Assembly (NCBI RefSeq): GCF_021233355.1
Contig: NZ_CP089507.1
Span: forward strand, 2,605,001 to 2,669,000
Length of the DNA: 64,000 nt
Reading direction: 5' to 3'
From: Luteimonas fraxinea
Lineage (GTDB): Bacteria; Pseudomonadota; Gammaproteobacteria; Xanthomonadales; Xanthomonadaceae
The translations under genes were made by a program, and so were the position numbers. Shown piece by piece: positions 50,521 to 61,764 of the stretch. How positions within the stretch are numbered: the first letter of the stretch is position 1; every line of letters starts with the position of its first letter. The notes beneath the pieces are model-generated. The model saw nothing but the letters and a program-made list of their open reading frames with translations, was not told where the DNA came from and searched no databases.

Positions 50521-50548
50521 CAGGGTTCAGAGGGCGAGAAGCGGGCAA

Positions 50549-51055
50549 TCATCGCGTTGCGGTGGCCTGGAGAAGTTCGTAGGACCGGACCTGCAGTTCG
50601 GCGCCCGCAGGCACCCAGGCGCGGATTTCCAAATCCGAGACATTCTGGTCGACAGTGACCGGGAAACTTGTCAGCGTCCCGTCCGTTCCGGTCGTCTCCG
50701 AAACCTCCATCGAACCATGTGTCAGCGTGCCTTTTGAAGAGACCACGTCAAACTTCGCTGCGCTGCCTGGAGTCAGCTGGGTGATATCGCCATGCACGGT
50801 CAGGACATACGATCCTGCAGAGAGCGACGCGTAGGGGCCGAACATCAGATACCCCTCGCCGCCGTTGCTGACGAGGCGGTCACCGTCCAGTGCGCCGGCC
50901 TTTGGTTCGGACAGAACGTCCTTGCTCTCTGCGGTCATTCTGATCTCGTGCGCCGGCGCTTCAACTGCCGTCGTCCCTTGGGTGTCTGCTGGTCCACAAC
51001 CGGCGACGAGCGCACAGGACAGCAGTAGCGCTGTCAGCTTGATGCGATTGGGCAT
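50549..51055 (-). CDS. Lipoprotein consisting of a stand-alone GPY/DLEIR module
   Basis: A 168-residue lipoprotein. Signal peptide MPNRIKLTALLLSCALVAGC with lipobox VAGC and lipid-attached Cys20. After a short linker the mature part (about 56-162) matches the C-terminal module of the three glycosyltransferases in this locus: GEGYLMFGPYASLSAGSYVL (GPY at 73-75), a THGS stretch also found in the membrane GT, and DLEIR at 141-145. It is 28 bp before the GT2 gene and 61 bp after xanB, in their operon. No known family was recognised; a glycan-binding role is inferred. Confidence 0.85.
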   Translation of the reverse strand: MPNRIKLTALLLSCALVAGCGPADTQGTTAVEAPAHEIRMTAESKDVLSEPKAGALDGDRLVSNGGEGYLMFGPYASLSAGSYVLTVHGDITQLTPGSAAKFDVVSSKGTLTHGSMEVSETTGTDGTLTSFPVTVDQNVSDLEIRAWVPAGAELQVRSYELLQATATR

Positions 51056-51116
51056 GGTTCTTCCTCTGTTCGTGAGTGTGTCCGACGTTCTGGGCCGAAA
51101 CGCTGCCGACCGGTGC

Positions 51117-52523
51117 TCAGCCCGCCCTGCCGTACTGATCTTCGAACCTGACGATGTCGTCTTCTCCCAGATAGCTCCCCGACTGCACCTCGATCAGTTC
51201 CAGTGGAAGCTTGCCTGGGTTCTTCAGTCGGTGGGTCACGCCGAGCGGGATGTAGGTGCTCTGGTTCTCGGTCAGCAGGATCACGTCCTCGCCGCGTGTC
51301 ACTTCGGCGGTGCCGCTGACGACGATCCAGTGCTCCGCGCGGTGGTGGTGCATCTGCAGGCTCAGCGTTGCGCCGGGTTTCACGGTGATGCGTTTGACCT
51401 GGAACCTGTCGCCGTTGTCGATCGAATCGTACGCGCCCCAGGGGCGGTAGACCTTGCGGTGCGCGGCGGCCTCGCTGCGGCCGTCACGCTTGATCCGGTT
51501 GACGACCTGCTTGACCTCCTGGATGCGATCCCGGTGGCCGACCATGACCGCGTCGTCGGTTTCCACGACGACGATATCTTCCAGGCCCACCATCGCGATC
51601 AGGCGTGAGCCATGCGCGTATGTGTTGTGGCAGTCGATCTCGATGACATCGCCATGGTGGGCATTGCCGTTGGCGTCCTTGTCCGAGACTTCCCAGAGAG
51701 CGGACCAGGAGCCGACATCGCTCCAGCCGGCATCCAGCGGCACAACGGCAGCGTCGGCGGTCTTCTCCATGACTGCGTAATCGATCGAATCGTTCGGGCT
51801 TGCCGAGAATGCATCGGCGTCGAGCCGGATGAAATCCGCGTCGCGCGTCGCTTGTGCAAGCGCCTGTTCGCATGCCGCCAGCATCGCAGGCTGCAGTCGA
51901 CGCAGTTCGTCGAGATATCGGGACGCCTTGAACAGGAACATGCCGCTGTTCCAGAAGTACGCGCCGGAGGCCAGATAATCCTGTGCAGTCGCAAGATCAG
52001 GCTTCTCGACGAAGCGTTCAACCGCGCGCACACCAGTACCGGACGCGGCCTTGATGTAGCCATAGCCGATCTCGGGTGCGGTCGGCACGATGCCGAAAGT
52101 CACCAGCTTGCCGTCTTGGGCAGCGACTGATGCTTCGCGTACGGCCGCGTGGAACGCGCTGTCATCGCGTACGACGTGGTCGGACGGCAGCACCAGCAGC
52201 AGCGCATCGTCACCCGCGGCCATGGCCTGCAGTGCGGCGATCGCGATGGCTGGCGCGGTATTACGGCCAACTGGTTCGAGTATCAACGCAGCAGGCGACA
52301 CGCCGCATTCCCGCAGCTGTTCGGCCGCCATGAAGCGGTGTTCCTGGTTCGCGACCACGATCGGCGCAGTACCTGCGATGTCCGACACGCGCGCCCACGT
52401 TGCCTGAAGCATGGTGTTCTCGCCGACCAGCGGGAGGAACTGCTTGGGATAGGCCTCGCGCGACAGCGGCCACAGGCGCGTGCCGGAGCCGCCGGAAAGA
52501 ATCACGGGAAGAATCGGAAGCAT
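51117..52523 (-). CDS. xanB: Mannose-1-phosphate guanylyltransferase / mannose-6-phosphate isomerase
   Basis: A 468-residue bifunctional enzyme. N-terminal nucleotidyltransferase: [20 protein letters not shown] and [15 protein letters not shown]-terminal cupin PMI domain: [20 protein letters not shown] and [16 protein letters not shown]. It makes GDP-mannose for Gmd. Named xanB in Xanthomonas, where it also feeds xanthan; no xanthan genes are in this window. Confidence 0.96.
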   Translation of the reverse strand: MLPILPVILSGGSGTRLWPLSREAYPKQFLPLVGENTMLQATWARVSDIAGTAPIVVANQEHRFMAAEQLRECGVSPAALILEPVGRNTAPAIAIAALQAMAAGDDALLLVLPSDHVVRDDSAFHAAVREASVAAQDGKLVTFGIVPTAPEIGYGYIKAASGTGVRAVERFVEKPDLATAQDYLASGAYFWNSGMFLFKASRYLDELRRLQPAMLAACEQALAQATRDADFIRLDADAFSASPNDSIDYAVMEKTADAAVVPLDAGWSDVGSWSALWEVSDKDANGNAHHGDVIEIDCHNTYAHGSRLIAMVGLEDIVVVETDDAVMVGHRDRIQEVKQVVNRIKRDGRSEAAAHRKVYRPWGAYDSIDNGDRFQVKRITVKPGATLSLQMHHHRAEHWIVVSGTAEVTRGEDVILLTENQSTYIPLGVTHRLKNPGKLPLELIEVQSGSYLGEDDIVRFEDQYGRAG

Positions 52524-52538
52524 GCGGGTGGTCCTGGA

Positions 52539-53903
52539 TCAGTGTTGGGGGGCATTGCCGCCGATCAGGGCGGACAGTTCATCGGTACGTGCCCGGAGCA
52601 GCTCGGCATCCGCGCGGGTCTCGACGTTGAGCCTCAGCAGCGGCTCGGTGTTGGAACTGCGGAGATTGAAGCGCCACTGGCCGAAATCCGCGCTGACGCC
52701 GTCGGTATGGTCGAGCGCCGGCTTCTGTGATTCGAAATGCGCCATCACGCGTGCGACGGTGGCCTTCGCATCGTCGACGACGAAATTGATCTCGCCGCTG
52801 CAGGGGAACGCTTGCATCCGGTCGGCAACGAGATCCGTCAAGGAGGTGCCTGTGCGCGAGATCAGATCCGCGATCAGCAACCACGGAATCATGCCCGAAT
52901 CGCAGTACGCGAAATCTCGGAAATAGTGATGTGCACTCATCTCGCCGCCGTAGATCGCGTCTTCGGCGCGCATGCGCTCCTTGATGAAGGCGTGGCCGGT
53001 CTTGCTGAGCACGGGAACACCGCCGGCCTGCTCGACCATTTCGACTGTGTTCCAGACCAGACGCGGGTCGTGGATGACCTTGCCGCCGGGCGACTTGAGC
53101 AGCAGCGCTTTTGCGAGCAGGCCGACGAGGTAGTAGCCCTCGATGAAATCGCCATTGGCGTCGAAGAAGAAGCAGCGATCGAAGTCGCCATCCCACGCGA
53201 TACCGAAGTCCGCGCCACTGGCGCGTACCGCGTCTGCGGTGGCAGCCCGGTTGTCCGGCAGCAGCGGGTTGGGAATGCCGTTTGGAAAGCGGCCATCCGG
53301 CTCATGCTGGATGCGCACGAACTCGAAGGGCAGATGCGCCGCAAGCTGATCGACCACCACGCCTGCGCCACCATTACCTGCATTGACGACGATCTTCAGC
53401 GGCTTGAGTCGTTCGCGCTCGACGTAACCCAGCAGATGTTCGATATAGGCCGACTTGTCCTGTGCTTCGCTCCGCGTGCCCGCACGTGGCGCAGGTGCGG
53501 GCTCCGCATCGCTTGCGGCGAAGTCGCGGATGTCGAAAAGGCCTGTGTCTCCGCTGATCGGTCGCGCGCCTTCGCGCACGAGCTTCATTCCGTTGTAATC
53601 CATCGGATTGTGGCTGGCGGTCACCATCACGCCACCCGCGGCCCCAAGATGTGCGGTCTGGAAATACACCTCTTCGGTGCCGCACAGACCGATGTCGATG
53701 ACGTCGCGCCCTGCCTGACGGAATCCTTCTTCGAGTGCCTGCTGCAGTTCCGGGCTCGTCAGGCGGATGTCGCGTCCGAGCACAACGGGGCCAGGGCCCA
53801 GCAGCGAGGCCATCGCCAGCCCGATGCGCCGGGCGAGAGGGGGGTTGAGTTCGTCAAGCACCCGGCCGCGGATGTCGTAGGCTTTGAAGCAGGAAAGGTG
53901 CAT
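52539..53903 (-). CDS. xanA: Phosphomannomutase/phosphoglucomutase
   Basis: A 454-residue alpha-D-phosphohexomutase. Phosphoserine Ser97 in [16 protein letters not shown]; metal loop [10 protein letters not shown]; sugar-binding loop [10 protein letters not shown]; phosphate-binding [14 protein letters not shown]. It supplies Man-1-P for XanB and Glc-1-P for RmlA, linking both rhamnose pathways here. 15 bp before xanB. Confidence 0.96.
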   Translation of the reverse strand: MHLSCFKAYDIRGRVLDELNPPLARRIGLAMASLLGPGPVVLGRDIRLTSPELQQALEEGFRQAGRDVIDIGLCGTEEVYFQTAHLGAAGGVMVTASHNPMDYNGMKLVREGARPISGDTGLFDIRDFAASDAEPAPAPRAGTRSEAQDKSAYIEHLLGYVERERLKPLKIVVNAGNGGAGVVVDQLAAHLPFEFVRIQHEPDGRFPNGIPNPLLPDNRAATADAVRASGADFGIAWDGDFDRCFFFDANGDFIEGYYLVGLLAKALLLKSPGGKVIHDPRLVWNTVEMVEQAGGVPVLSKTGHAFIKERMRAEDAIYGGEMSAHHYFRDFAYCDSGMIPWLLIADLISRTGTSLTDLVADRMQAFPCSGEINFVVDDAKATVARVMAHFESQKPALDHTDGVSADFGQWRFNLRSSNTEPLLRLNVETRADAELLRARTDELSALIGGNAPQH

Positions 53904-53927
53904 GTGAGTCCTTGGTTCCGGGCTGGC

Positions 53928-54872
53928 TTACGACAGCGCCGCTTCGAGTTCCGGCAGCACCTTGAACAGATCGCCCACCAGGCCGATGTCCGCGATCTCG
54001 AAGATCGGTGCGTCGGCGTCCTTGTTGATCGCGACGATCGTGCCCGCATCCTTGATGCCGGTCAGATGCTGGATTGCTCCGCTGATGCCGATGGCGACAT
54101 AAAGCTCGGGGGCGATGATCTTGCCTGTCTGGCCGACCTGCAGCTCATTGGGCACGTAACCGGCATCGACTGCGGCGCGCGAGGCGCCTACCGCGGCGCC
54201 GAGCTTGTCGGCGAAGTCGAACACGATCTTGAAGTTTTCTTCCGAGCCGACACCGCGACCGCCCGAGACGACGCGCTTGGCGCTCTGCAGGTCGGGGCGG
54301 TCGGTGCTGCCTGCGGCGAGACCGATGAAGCGGGTGTGCGTCGGCAATTCGGCGTCGACGCTAGTCGTTTCGACCGTCGCGCTGCCGCTGCGTGCCGCTT
54401 CCTGCCAGGACGCCGTGCGCACCGTGGCGACGACCGGCTGGTCGGCCGGGGCCTCGACAGTGACGATCGCATTGCCGGCGTAGATCGGGCGCTTGAAGAC
54501 ATGGCTGCTCTCGACCGTCATCAGGTCGGAGATCTGGTTGACACCCAGAAGCGCGGCGACGACCGGCAGCAGGTCCTTGCCGAACGTCGTCGACGGCGCG
54601 AACACATGCGTGTAGCCGGCGGCGAGGTTCGCGATCTGCGGGCCAAGGACCTGTGCGAGTGCCTGCGCGTTGGCCGGATTGGCGACGGCGAGCACCTTCG
54701 ACACGCCGGCAATTGTGGCGGCTTCGGTGGCGGCGCCCGCCGGGTCTGCGGCGAACACCGCGATGTCGATGGCGTCGGGCGACAGCGCCTGCGCCGCGGC
54801 AACGGTCTTGGCGGTCGCGCTGGCGTTCAGGGTGCCGTCGAGGTGTTCGGCGATAACAAGGACTTTGGACAT
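53928..54872 (-). CDS. etfA: Electron transfer flavoprotein alpha subunit
   Basis: A 314-residue FAD-binding subunit. C-terminal FAD motif [22 protein letters not shown], then [20 protein letters not shown] and [11 protein letters not shown]. Two ATGs are adjacent; the second (54872) has better spacing from AGGAG than the first (54875). It passes electrons from acyl-CoA dehydrogenases to ETF-quinone oxidoreductase. It is the conserved right border gene of the Xanthomonas LPS locus. Confidence 0.95.
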   Translation of the reverse strand: MSKVLVIAEHLDGTLNASATAKTVAAAQALSPDAIDIAVFAADPAGAATEAATIAGVSKVLAVANPANAQALAQVLGPQIANLAAGYTHVFAPSTTFGKDLLPVVAALLGVNQISDLMTVESSHVFKRPIYAGNAIVTVEAPADQPVVATVRTASWQEAARSGSATVETTSVDAELPTHTRFIGLAAGSTDRPDLQSAKRVVSGGRGVGSEENFKIVFDFADKLGAAVGASRAAVDAGYVPNELQVGQTGKIIAPELYVAIGISGAIQHLTGIKDAGTIVAINKDADAPIFEIADIGLVGDLFKVLPELEAALS

Positions 54873-54913
54873 CATGTTCTCCTGCGGTCCGGCGCTGGGC
54901 CGGACATCTCTAG

Positions 54914-54933
54914 GCTCCCGCGTGCGCGGGAGC
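54914..54933. repeat. REP-like hairpin between etfB and etfA
   Basis: GCTCCCGCG/CGCGGGAGC perfect 9-bp stem with a 2-nt loop, in the 69-bp gap of the etfBA operon. Such hairpins could set relative subunit mRNA stability. Confidence 0.55.
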
Positions 54934-54941
54934 GACGGAAT

Positions 54942-55688
54942 TCAGAGCAGGCCCTTGGCCTTGAGCGCGGCAACCAGTTCGGCCGCGTCCTTGACCATGA
55001 CGCCCTTGCCGCGTTTGGTCGGCGCCTCGTAGTGCGTGGTCTTGAGCGTGTCGACCGACTCGACGCCGAGGTCGGCGAACGGGATCGATTCCATCGGCTT
55101 CGACTTCGCTTTCATGATGTCGGGGAGCTTGATGAAACGCGGCTCGTTGAGGCGCAGATCGGTCGTGACGACGGCCGGCAGGTCGACTTCGAGCGTCTCC
55201 AGGCCGGCGTCGACCTCGCGCGTCACTGTGGCCTTGCCGTCAGCGATCTCGACCTTCGAGGCGAAGGTCGCCTGCGGTCGGCCCCACAGCGTCGCCAGCA
55301 TCTGACCGGTCTGATTGGCGTCGTCGTCGATCGCCTGCTTGCCGAGGATCACTAGGTCCGGCTGTTCCTTCTCGACCAGCTTGAGCAGTGTGCGGGCGGC
55401 GGTCAGCGGCTGGATCGCCTGGTCACAGACCACGTGGATGGCGCGGTTCGCGCCCATGGCCAGACCATTGCGCAGGTGCGCCTGGGCGTCAGCGGGCGCG
55501 ATCGTCGCGACCACGACCTCGGTGGCGATGCCCTTGTCGCGCAGGCGCAGGGCTTCTTCCAGCGCGATTTCATCGAAGGGGTTGGCCGAGAGCTTGACGC
55601 CATCGGTGACCACGCCGGACCCGTCCGGCTTGACCTGGATGCGGACGTTGTAGTCCACCACGCGCTTGTAGGCGACGAGGATCTTCAT
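54942..55688 (-). CDS. etfB: Electron transfer flavoprotein beta subunit
   Basis: A 248-residue partner of Etf[21 protein letters not shown] at the start, [25 protein letters not shown] block, and the AMP-site/ETF signature [19 protein letters not shown]. The recognition loop with Leu near residue 195 ([19 protein letters not shown]) contacts acyl-CoA dehydrogenases. Transcribed before etfA, divergent from rmlB. Confidence 0.96.
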   Translation of the reverse strand: MKILVAYKRVVDYNVRIQVKPDGSGVVTDGVKLSANPFDEIALEEALRLRDKGIATEVVVATIAPADAQAHLRNGLAMGANRAIHVVCDQAIQPLTAARTLLKLVEKEQPDLVILGKQAIDDDANQTGQMLATLWGRPQATFASKVEIADGKATVTREVDAGLETLEVDLPAVVTTDLRLNEPRFIKLPDIMKAKSKPMESIPFADLGVESVDTLKTTHYEAPTKRGKGVMVKDAAELVAALKAKGLL

Positions 55689-55897
55689 CGGTACGGCATT
55701 CCTTGTGCGTTGCGGATCACCCGGCCGCGGCGGCAGGCGCGGGGCAATCCGCCGATTCTAACGGGGCGGCCTTCGGCGCGCGAACGGATGGCCGGGCGAA
55801 GACAAAACGTTCATTTTCACGCCGAAGTAACGCGAGTGAGCCGCTATCCTTGCCGCCTTGCCTCTATGAAGGCATCGAAATGGACAGGAGTGAGTTC

Positions 55898-56953
55898 GTG
55901 CCCACATGGCTTGTCACCGGCGGCGCCGGTTTCATCGGCGGCAATTTCGTACTGGAGGCCGTGCGTCGCGGCGTCCGTGTGATCAATCTCGATGCCCTGA
56001 CCTATGCAGGCAACCTGCAGACGCTGGCGTCGATCGAATCGAACCCGGACCACGTGTTCGTGCATGGCGACATCGGGGATCGCGATCTGGTCGCGGGGCT
56101 GCTGGCCGAGCATCAGCCCGATGCGGTGCTGAACTTCGCCGCGGAAAGTCACGTCGACCGTTCCATCGACGGCCCGGCGGCGTTCATCGAAACCAACGTC
56201 GTCGGCACGCTCGGTCTGCTCGAGTCGGCGCGCGACTACTGGAAGGCCTTGCCTGACGGCCGTCGCGAGGCGTTCCGTTTCCTGCATGTCTCGACCGACG
56301 AGGTCTACGGCACGCTGGGGGAGACCGGCAAGTTCTCCGAAACCACGCCCTACGCGCCGAACTCGCCGTACTCGGCGTCGAAGGCCGCGTCCGATCATCT
56401 GGTGCGTGCGTTCCACCACACCTACGGGCTGCCGGTGCTGACCACCAACTGCTCGAACAACTACGGGCCGTACCACTTCCCGGAGAAGCTCGTCCCGCTG
56501 GTGATCGCCAAGGCGCTGGCCGGCGAGCCGCTGCCGGTCTACGGCGATGGCAAGCAGGTCCGCGACTGGCTGTTCGTCACCGACCACTGCGCCGCGATCC
56601 GCACGGTGCTCGAGAAAGGCCGCGTCGGCGAAACCTACAATGTGGGTGGCGACTCCGAGCGTCAGAACATCGAGGTGGTCGAGACGATCTGCCGCCTGCT
56701 CGACGCACGCCGACCGCGCGAGGATGGCCAGTCGCGCGCGACGCAGATCACCTACGTCACCGATCGTCCCGGCCACGATCGCCGCTACGCAATCGACGCA
56801 TCCAAGCTGCAAGGCGAACTCGGCTGGAAGCCCGCTCACACCTTCGAGAGCGGCATCGAAGCCACGGTGGACTGGTACCTCGACAACCAGCCCTGGGTAC
56901 AGCGCATCCTCGACGGCAGTTACCGTCTGGAACGCATGGGGGCGCAGGCATGA
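55898..56953 (+). CDS. rmlB: dTDP-glucose 4,6-dehydratase
   Basis: A 351-residue SDR. The GTG start at 55898 ([18 protein letters not shown]) has an AGGAG 7 nt upstream and gives the usual xanthomonad length; an ATG at 55880 lies before that site. Active site: [15 protein letters not shown] and YxxxK in [13 protein letters not shown]. Makes dTDP-4-keto-6-deoxyglucose for both L-rhamnose (RmlC/D) and the WecE branch. First gene of rmlBACD; each overlaps the next by 4 bp. Confidence 0.97.
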   Translation: MPTWLVTGGAGFIGGNFVLEAVRRGVRVINLDALTYAGNLQTLASIESNPDHVFVHGDIGDRDLVAGLLAEHQPDAVLNFAAESHVDRSIDGPAAFIETNVVGTLGLLESARDYWKALPDGRREAFRFLHVSTDEVYGTLGETGKFSETTPYAPNSPYSASKAASDHLVRAFHHTYGLPVLTTNCSNNYGPYHFPEKLVPLVIAKALAGEPLPVYGDGKQVRDWLFVTDHCAAIRTVLEKGRVGETYNVGGDSERQNIEVVETICRLLDARRPREDGQSRATQITYVTDRPGHDRRYAIDASKLQGELGWKPAHTFESGIEATVDWYLDNQPWVQRILDGSYRLERMGAQA

Positions 56954-57837
56954 CCGCGCGCAAGGGCATCATTCTTGCCGGGGGCTCCGGCACACGGCTG
57001 TATCCGATCACCAAGGGCGTCAGCAAGCAGCTGCTGCCGGTGTACGACAAGCCGATGATCTATTACCCGCTCAGCGTGCTGATGCTGGCCGGCATCCGCG
57101 AAGTGCTGATCATCAACACGCCGCACGAGCAGGTGTTGTTCCAGGCCCTGCTCGGCGACGGGTCGCAGTGGGGCATGGATATCCAGTACGCCGTGCAGCC
57201 GAGTCCGGATGGTCTGGCGCAGGCGTATCTGATCGGCCGCGATTTCGTCGGCGGCAAGCCGAGCTGCCTGGTGCTGGGCGACAACATCTTCCATGGACAA
57301 GGATTGACCGGGACACTTCGACGGGCCGATGCGCGTACGGACGGGGCGACGGTGTTCGGCTATTGGGTCAACGATCCAGAGCGCTATGGCGTAGCCGCGT
57401 TCGATGCCAGTGGCAAAGTCGTCGACATTGCAGAAAAGCCCGAAGCGCCCCGGTCGAATTACGCGGTCACCGGCCTGTACTTCTACGACGGACGCGCCAG
57501 CGATTACGCCGCCAGACTCAAGCCTTCGCCACGTGGCGAGCTCGAGATCACCGATCTCAATCGCATGTATCTGGAAGATGACGCGCTCTTCCTCGAGCAG
57601 TTGGGTCGCGGCTACGCATGGCTGGATACGGGAACGCATCAGTCATTACACGAAGCGGCCAACTTCATCGAAACGATCCAGTCGCGCCAGGGGCTCCAGG
57701 TGTGCTGTCCTGAAGAGATCGCTTATGGCGCTGGCTGGATTGACGGAGAACAGCTGGAACGACTCGCGACTCCGCTTTCGAAGAACGGCTACGGGCGCTA
57801 TCTGCTGGATCTGCTCAAGCGTGGGGTGACTCGATGA
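56950..57837 (+). CDS. rmlA: Glucose-1-phosphate thymidylyltransferase
   Basis: A 295-residue enzyme forming dTDP-glucose. [20 protein letters not shown] signature at the N-terminus, [13 protein letters not shown] with the catalytic Asp, [17 protein letters not shown] and [18 protein letters not shown]. Normally inhibited by dTDP-L-rhamnose. Confidence 0.97.
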   Translation: MTARKGIILAGGSGTRLYPITKGVSKQLLPVYDKPMIYYPLSVLMLAGIREVLIINTPHEQVLFQALLGDGSQWGMDIQYAVQPSPDGLAQAYLIGRDFVGGKPSCLVLGDNIFHGQGLTGTLRRADARTDGATVFGYWVNDPERYGVAAFDASGKVVDIAEKPEAPRSNYAVTGLYFYDGRASDYAARLKPSPRGELEITDLNRMYLEDDALFLEQLGRGYAWLDTGTHQSLHEAANFIETIQSRQGLQVCCPEEIAYGAGWIDGEQLERLATPLSKNGYGRYLLDLLKRGVTR

Positions 57838-58391
57838 AGATTGTCGAAACCCGGCTGGCAGGATGCGTGATCATTGAGCCCGCCGTGTTCGGTGACCCGA
57901 GGGGATTTTTTTTCGAATCCTGGAATGCGGAGCGCTTCGGTCAGGCCGGCCTACCGACCCATTTCGTCCAAAGCAATGTCTCCCATTCGACGAAGAATGT
58001 CCTCAGAGGCCTGCACTACCAGTGGCCGCGCCCACAAGGAAAGCTGGTCAGCGTTCTTCAGGGTGAAGTGTTCGATGTCGCAGTCGATCTTCGTCGCGGC
58101 TCGTCGACGTTCGGAAGATGGGACGCCGCGGTGCTGAGCGCGAGCAACAAAAGGCAGATCTGGATCCCCGAGGGTTTTGCCCACGGTTTCGCGGTGCTGT
58201 CGGACGACGCTGTCTTCAGCTATCTCTGCACGGACGTGTACGTGAAAGAGGCGGACGCAGGTATACGGTGGAACGATCCCGCGATCGGGATCGAATGGCC
58301 AGCCCTGTCCCCGTTGTTGTCCGATAAGGACGAGCAGGCACCCCTCCTTTCGCAGGTCGATCCGGATCGGCTGCCGATTTTCACCGCATGA
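57834..58391 (+). CDS. rmlC: dTDP-4-dehydrorhamnose 3,5-epimerase
   Basis: A 185-residue cupin epimerase. [16 protein letters not shown], the catalytic His in [18 protein letters not shown], and [19 protein letters not shown] with the conserved Tyr in [10 protein letters not shown]. Three consecutive Phe codons form an 8-T run at 57906-57913. GC content dips relative to its neighbours. Confidence 0.96.
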   Translation: MKIVETRLAGCVIIEPAVFGDPRGFFFESWNAERFGQAGLPTHFVQSNVSHSTKNVLRGLHYQWPRPQGKLVSVLQGEVFDVAVDLRRGSSTFGRWDAAVLSASNKRQIWIPEGFAHGFAVLSDDAVFSYLCTDVYVKEADAGIRWNDPAIGIEWPALSPLLSDKDEQAPLLSQVDPDRLPIFTA

Positions 58392-59302
58392 CCTCGTTGG
58401 TTTTCGGTGCGAACGGGCAGGTGGGGCAGGAACTGCTGCGTGCGCTCGCGCCGCTGGGCAATCTGCTTGCTTCGACGCGGACCGGCTTGCTCCCCGACGG
58501 CAGCACGTGCCTGACCGCGGACTTCTCGGATCCGGAATCGGTCGTCGCGTTGCTCGACGCGACGCGGCCGACACGCGTGATCAATGCCGCCGCGTACACC
58601 GCGGTCGACAAGGCCGAGAGCGAGGCCGCGGCGGCGCACGCCGCCAACGCAGCGGCCCCTGGCGCGATCGCACACTGGTGCGCCGCGCACGCTGTACCGC
58701 TGGTGCATTACTCCACCGACTACGTGTTCGATGGCAGCGGCACGCGTCCGTATCGCCCCGATGACGCCACGGCACCGCTCGGCGTCTACGGCGCGAGCAA
58801 GCTCGCGGGCGAAGAGGCGATCCGTGCCACGGGGGGGCGCCATCTGATCTTCCGCACCGCGTGGGTCTATGCCGCGCACGGCCAGAACTTTCTGCGCACG
58901 ATGCTGCGCGTCGGCGCCGAGCGAGACGTGCTGCGTGTGGTCGCCGACCAGATCGGTACGCCGACGCCTGCAGCGTTGATCGCCGACGTCACCGCGCGGG
59001 TTCTTGGCGACGACAATGCGGCCTCCGGCACCTGGCATCTGACGGCTGCGGGTGAAACCAGCTGGCACGGATTTGCGCAGGCGATCTTCGACGGCGCAGT
59101 CGAGCGCGGCCTGATCGCACGCGCGCCTACGGTCGAAGCGATCACCACGGCCGACTATCCGACGCCGGCCAGGCGTCCTGCCTACTCCCGCCTGGACACC
59201 GGCACGCTCGAGGACGATTTTGGAATCACGTTGCCGGACTGGCGGACAGCGCTGGGCGGCGTGTTGGACGAAATGTGCCAGAGGCAGATGCAGCAGGGCT
59301 GA
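58388..59302 (+). CDS. rmlD: dTDP-4-dehydrorhamnose reductase
   Basis: A 304-residue SDR completing dTDP-L-rhamnose. [18 protein letters not shown] nucleotide loop, [31 protein letters not shown] and [12 protein letters not shown] with YxxxK, all typical of RmlD. Last gene of the operon. Confidence 0.96.
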   Translation: MTSLVFGANGQVGQELLRALAPLGNLLASTRTGLLPDGSTCLTADFSDPESVVALLDATRPTRVINAAAYTAVDKAESEAAAAHAANAAAPGAIAHWCAAHAVPLVHYSTDYVFDGSGTRPYRPDDATAPLGVYGASKLAGEEAIRATGGRHLIFRTAWVYAAHGQNFLRTMLRVGAERDVLRVVADQIGTPTPAALIADVTARVLGDDNAASGTWHLTAAGETSWHGFAQAIFDGAVERGLIARAPTVEAITTADYPTPARRPAYSRLDTGTLEDDFGITLPDWRTALGGVLDEMCQRQMQQG

Positions 59303-59356
59303 GAGAACACGCTCCGCCACTGCACCAAGGTCCAAGGCCGCGTACACGCGCAGCCG

Positions 59357-59362
59357 GTAGAA
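59357..59362 (+). promoter_or_regulatory. Candidate -10 box of scoAB
   Basis: TAGAAT lies 30 bp before the scoA start, with GAGG as ribosome-binding site between. No clear -35. Confidence 0.3.
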
Positions 59363-59391
59363 TCGAAGGCCGTTGCGCCATGAGGATCGAA

Positions 59392-60123
59392 ATGAGCGAG
59401 CAGAGTTCCGCCGCGGGTCGACGCGGCAAGCAGTACCCCGATGCCGCGACGGCATTGGCTGACATCGTGGCCGATGGCCAGACCTTCGCGGTCGGCGGCT
59501 TCGGCCTGTGCGGCATTCCCGAAGCGCTGATCGCCGCACTACGCGATTCGGGCGTCAAGGACATCACCGCGATCTCCAACAATGCGGGCGTCGACGGCTT
59601 CGGCCTCGGCCAGCTGCTGGAGACCCGGCAGATCCGCAAGATGATTTCGTCGTATGTGGGCGAGAACAAGGAGTTCGAGCGCCAGTACCTCGGCGGCGAG
59701 CTGGAGCTTGAATTCAACCCGCAGGGCACGCTGGCCGAGCGCCTGCGCGCCGGTGGTGCCGGCATCCCGGCGTTCTTCACCGCGACCGGCTACGGCACGA
59801 TCGTCGCCGAGGGCAAGGAAACACGCGAGTTCGACGGCAAGCATTACGTGCTGGAAACCGCGCTGGTCGCCGACGTCGCGCTGGTCAAGGCGTGGAAGGC
59901 CGACACGGCCGGCAATCTCGTGTTCCGCAAGACCGCGCGCAACTTCAATCCGGCCTGCGCGATGGCCGGCAAGGTCTGCGTGGTCGAGGTCGAGGAGCTG
60001 GTGGAGATCGGTGCGATCGATCCCGACCAGGTGCACCTGCCGGGGATCTACGTGGACCGCATCGTTGTCAACACGACGCCCGAGAAGCGCATCGAACAGC
60101 GCACCGTGCGAGGAGCGAAGTAA
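59392..60123 (+). CDS. scoA: Succinyl-CoA:3-ketoacid-CoA transferase subunit A
   Basis: A 243-residue CoA transferase alpha subunit. [39 protein letters not shown] and [15 protein letters not shown] are SCOT-A motifs. The ATG at 59392 has GAGG 6 nt upstream; an ATG at 59380 is an alternative. With ScoB it moves CoA between succinyl-CoA and acetoacetate, fitting the acetoacetate produced by the tyrosine degradation genes at 25-27 kb. Confidence 0.94.
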   Translation: MSEQSSAAGRRGKQYPDAATALADIVADGQTFAVGGFGLCGIPEALIAALRDSGVKDITAISNNAGVDGFGLGQLLETRQIRKMISSYVGENKEFERQYLGGELELEFNPQGTLAERLRAGGAGIPAFFTATGYGTIVAEGKETREFDGKHYVLETALVADVALVKAWKADTAGNLVFRKTARNFNPACAMAGKVCVVEVEELVEIGAIDPDQVHLPGIYVDRIVVNTTPEKRIEQRTVRGAK

Positions 60124-60758
60124 TGGCCTGGACCCGTGACGAAATGGCCGCGCGCGCTGCGCGCGAGTTGACCGATGGCGCCTACGTGAACTTGGGTATC
60201 GGCCTGCCCACGCTGGTGGCGAACCACATCCCCGATGGCGTCGACGTGTGGCTGCAGAGCGAGAACGGCCTGCTCGGCATAGGCCCGTTCCCGGCCGAAG
60301 ACGAGGTCGATGCCGACCTCATCAACGCTGGCAAGCAGACCGTCACCGCACGCAAGGGCGCGAGCTACTTCGGCAGCCACGACTCGTTCGCGATGATTCG
60401 CGGCGGGCACATCGATCTGGCGATTCTGGGCGCGATGCAGGTCACCGGCAGCGGCGATCTCGCGAACTGGATGGTGCCCGGCAAGATGGTCAAGGGCATG
60501 GGCGGCGCGATGGATCTCGTCGCTGGCGTCAAGCGCGTCGTCGTGCTGATGGAGCACGTCGCGAAGGACGGCAGCCACAAGATCCTGCCCGAGTGCACGC
60601 TGCCGCTGACAGGCGTGGGTGTGGTCGACCGGATCATCACGGATCTCGCGGTGTTCGATGTGACCGCCGATGGGCTCGTGCTGGTCGAAGCGGCAGACGG
60701 CGTGGATGCGGAAGAGTTGAAGACGAAGACCGGCGTCGCATTCGCGAACGCGAACTGA
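60123..60758 (+). CDS. scoB: Succinyl-CoA:3-ketoacid-CoA transferase subunit B
   Basis: A 211-residue beta subunit. Catalytic Glu47 in [31 protein letters not shown] and [20 protein letters not shown] are typical. Its ATG shares one base with the TAA of scoA (TAATG). Confidence 0.95.
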   Translation: MAWTRDEMAARAARELTDGAYVNLGIGLPTLVANHIPDGVDVWLQSENGLLGIGPFPAEDEVDADLINAGKQTVTARKGASYFGSHDSFAMIRGGHIDLAILGAMQVTGSGDLANWMVPGKMVKGMGGAMDLVAGVKRVVVLMEHVAKDGSHKILPECTLPLTGVGVVDRIITDLAVFDVTADGLVLVEAADGVDAEELKTKTGVAFANAN

Positions 60759-61043
60759 GTTTATCTTGAAGCGTGAGGTTGGCCGCGGGCACATTCCGGG
60801 GCCGCCTCATCCGCGTCCACCTGTTGGTCGCGTCGGCGCGATTCCATCTGGGCTCCGCGAAGACAGTAGCGAGATCGAGGAGTCCCGGTGGTCAGCGCCG
60901 GGGCGCGGACCGCGACCGAGACTACAGGATCCAGGGTCGAGGAACAGCGATCTCTTGATCGCTAAGACGACTGAATTTCGCCAAAAATCGACTGCGGCTG
61001 ATGTTCGTGAGCTGCCGCGCAGCACGTGCGGCATGCTGCTGGG

Positions 61044-61652
61044 ATGTCCCTGTCCATGTTCGACATCGCTGATCTGCCCGACACCGATGTGCAGCTTGCC
61101 CCTCGCTGGATGCCCGCGGTCGAAGCGGATGCGCTGTTCGAAGCGTTGCGCGCGGATGTTCCTTGGGCTCGCCATCGTCTGCGCATCTTCGGGCGCGAGG
61201 TCGAGGCGCCGCGGCTCAGTTGCTGGATCGGCGATCCAGACGCGATGTATCGCTACTCGGGCGCACGGTTTACGCCTGAGCCCTGGCCTGCTGCGTTGGT
61301 GCCGGTGCGCGATGCGGTCTCCGCGGCTGCGGGCGTCCGCTTCAACAGCGTGCTCGCCAACCTGTATCGCGATGGACAGGACGCGATGGGCTGGCACAGC
61401 GACGACGAGCGCGAGCTGGGATCCGAGCCGGTGATCGTGTCGTTGAGCCTGGGCGCGACGCGGCGGTTCGTGCTGAAGGGGCGCGTGGCGGACGCGGATG
61501 GACGATTCGCGCGGCATGTGCTGGAACTCCCGCACGGCAGCTTGCTGGTGATGCGCGGCGAGACGCAGGCGCGGTTTCGGCACGCGTTACCGAGGACCGC
61601 GCGGCCGGTCGGGCCGCGGATCAATCTGACGTTCCGCAAGATTCTGTGTTGA
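61044..61652 (+). CDS. alkB: AlkB-family alpha-ketoglutarate-dependent dioxygenase
   Basis: A 202-residue AlkB homologue. Fe ligands His118 and Asp120 (GWHSDDERELG) and His180 (RFRHALPR); 2OG-binding Arg192 and Arg198 in GPRINLTFRKI. The short N-terminus resembles AlkB2/AlkB3-type nucleic acid demethylases rather than E. coli AlkB. The nucleotide-recognition region (SCWIGDPDAMYRYSG) is present. Single gene. Confidence 0.9.
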   Translation: MSLSMFDIADLPDTDVQLAPRWMPAVEADALFEALRADVPWARHRLRIFGREVEAPRLSCWIGDPDAMYRYSGARFTPEPWPAALVPVRDAVSAAAGVRFNSVLANLYRDGQDAMGWHSDDERELGSEPVIVSLSLGATRRFVLKGRVADADGRFARHVLELPHGSLLVMRGETQARFRHALPRTARPVGPRINLTFRKILC

Positions 61653-61764
61653 AGCGCGCTCTCGCGGAGTGATCCGCGAATCAGGCGAAGCGCTTGAGGC
61701 GACGTGATCGTGTCGCAGAGCGCACCTCAATTGGCGCGCCGTCAGCGACCCGGCAGTAAAAGGC

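Noticed and set aside
52737..55355. An 872-codon open frame on the plus strand across xanA, etfA and etfB
   Set aside because: It is antisense to three well-supported genes, is rich in Arg, Ala, Gly and Asp like other GC shadows, and shows no domain.
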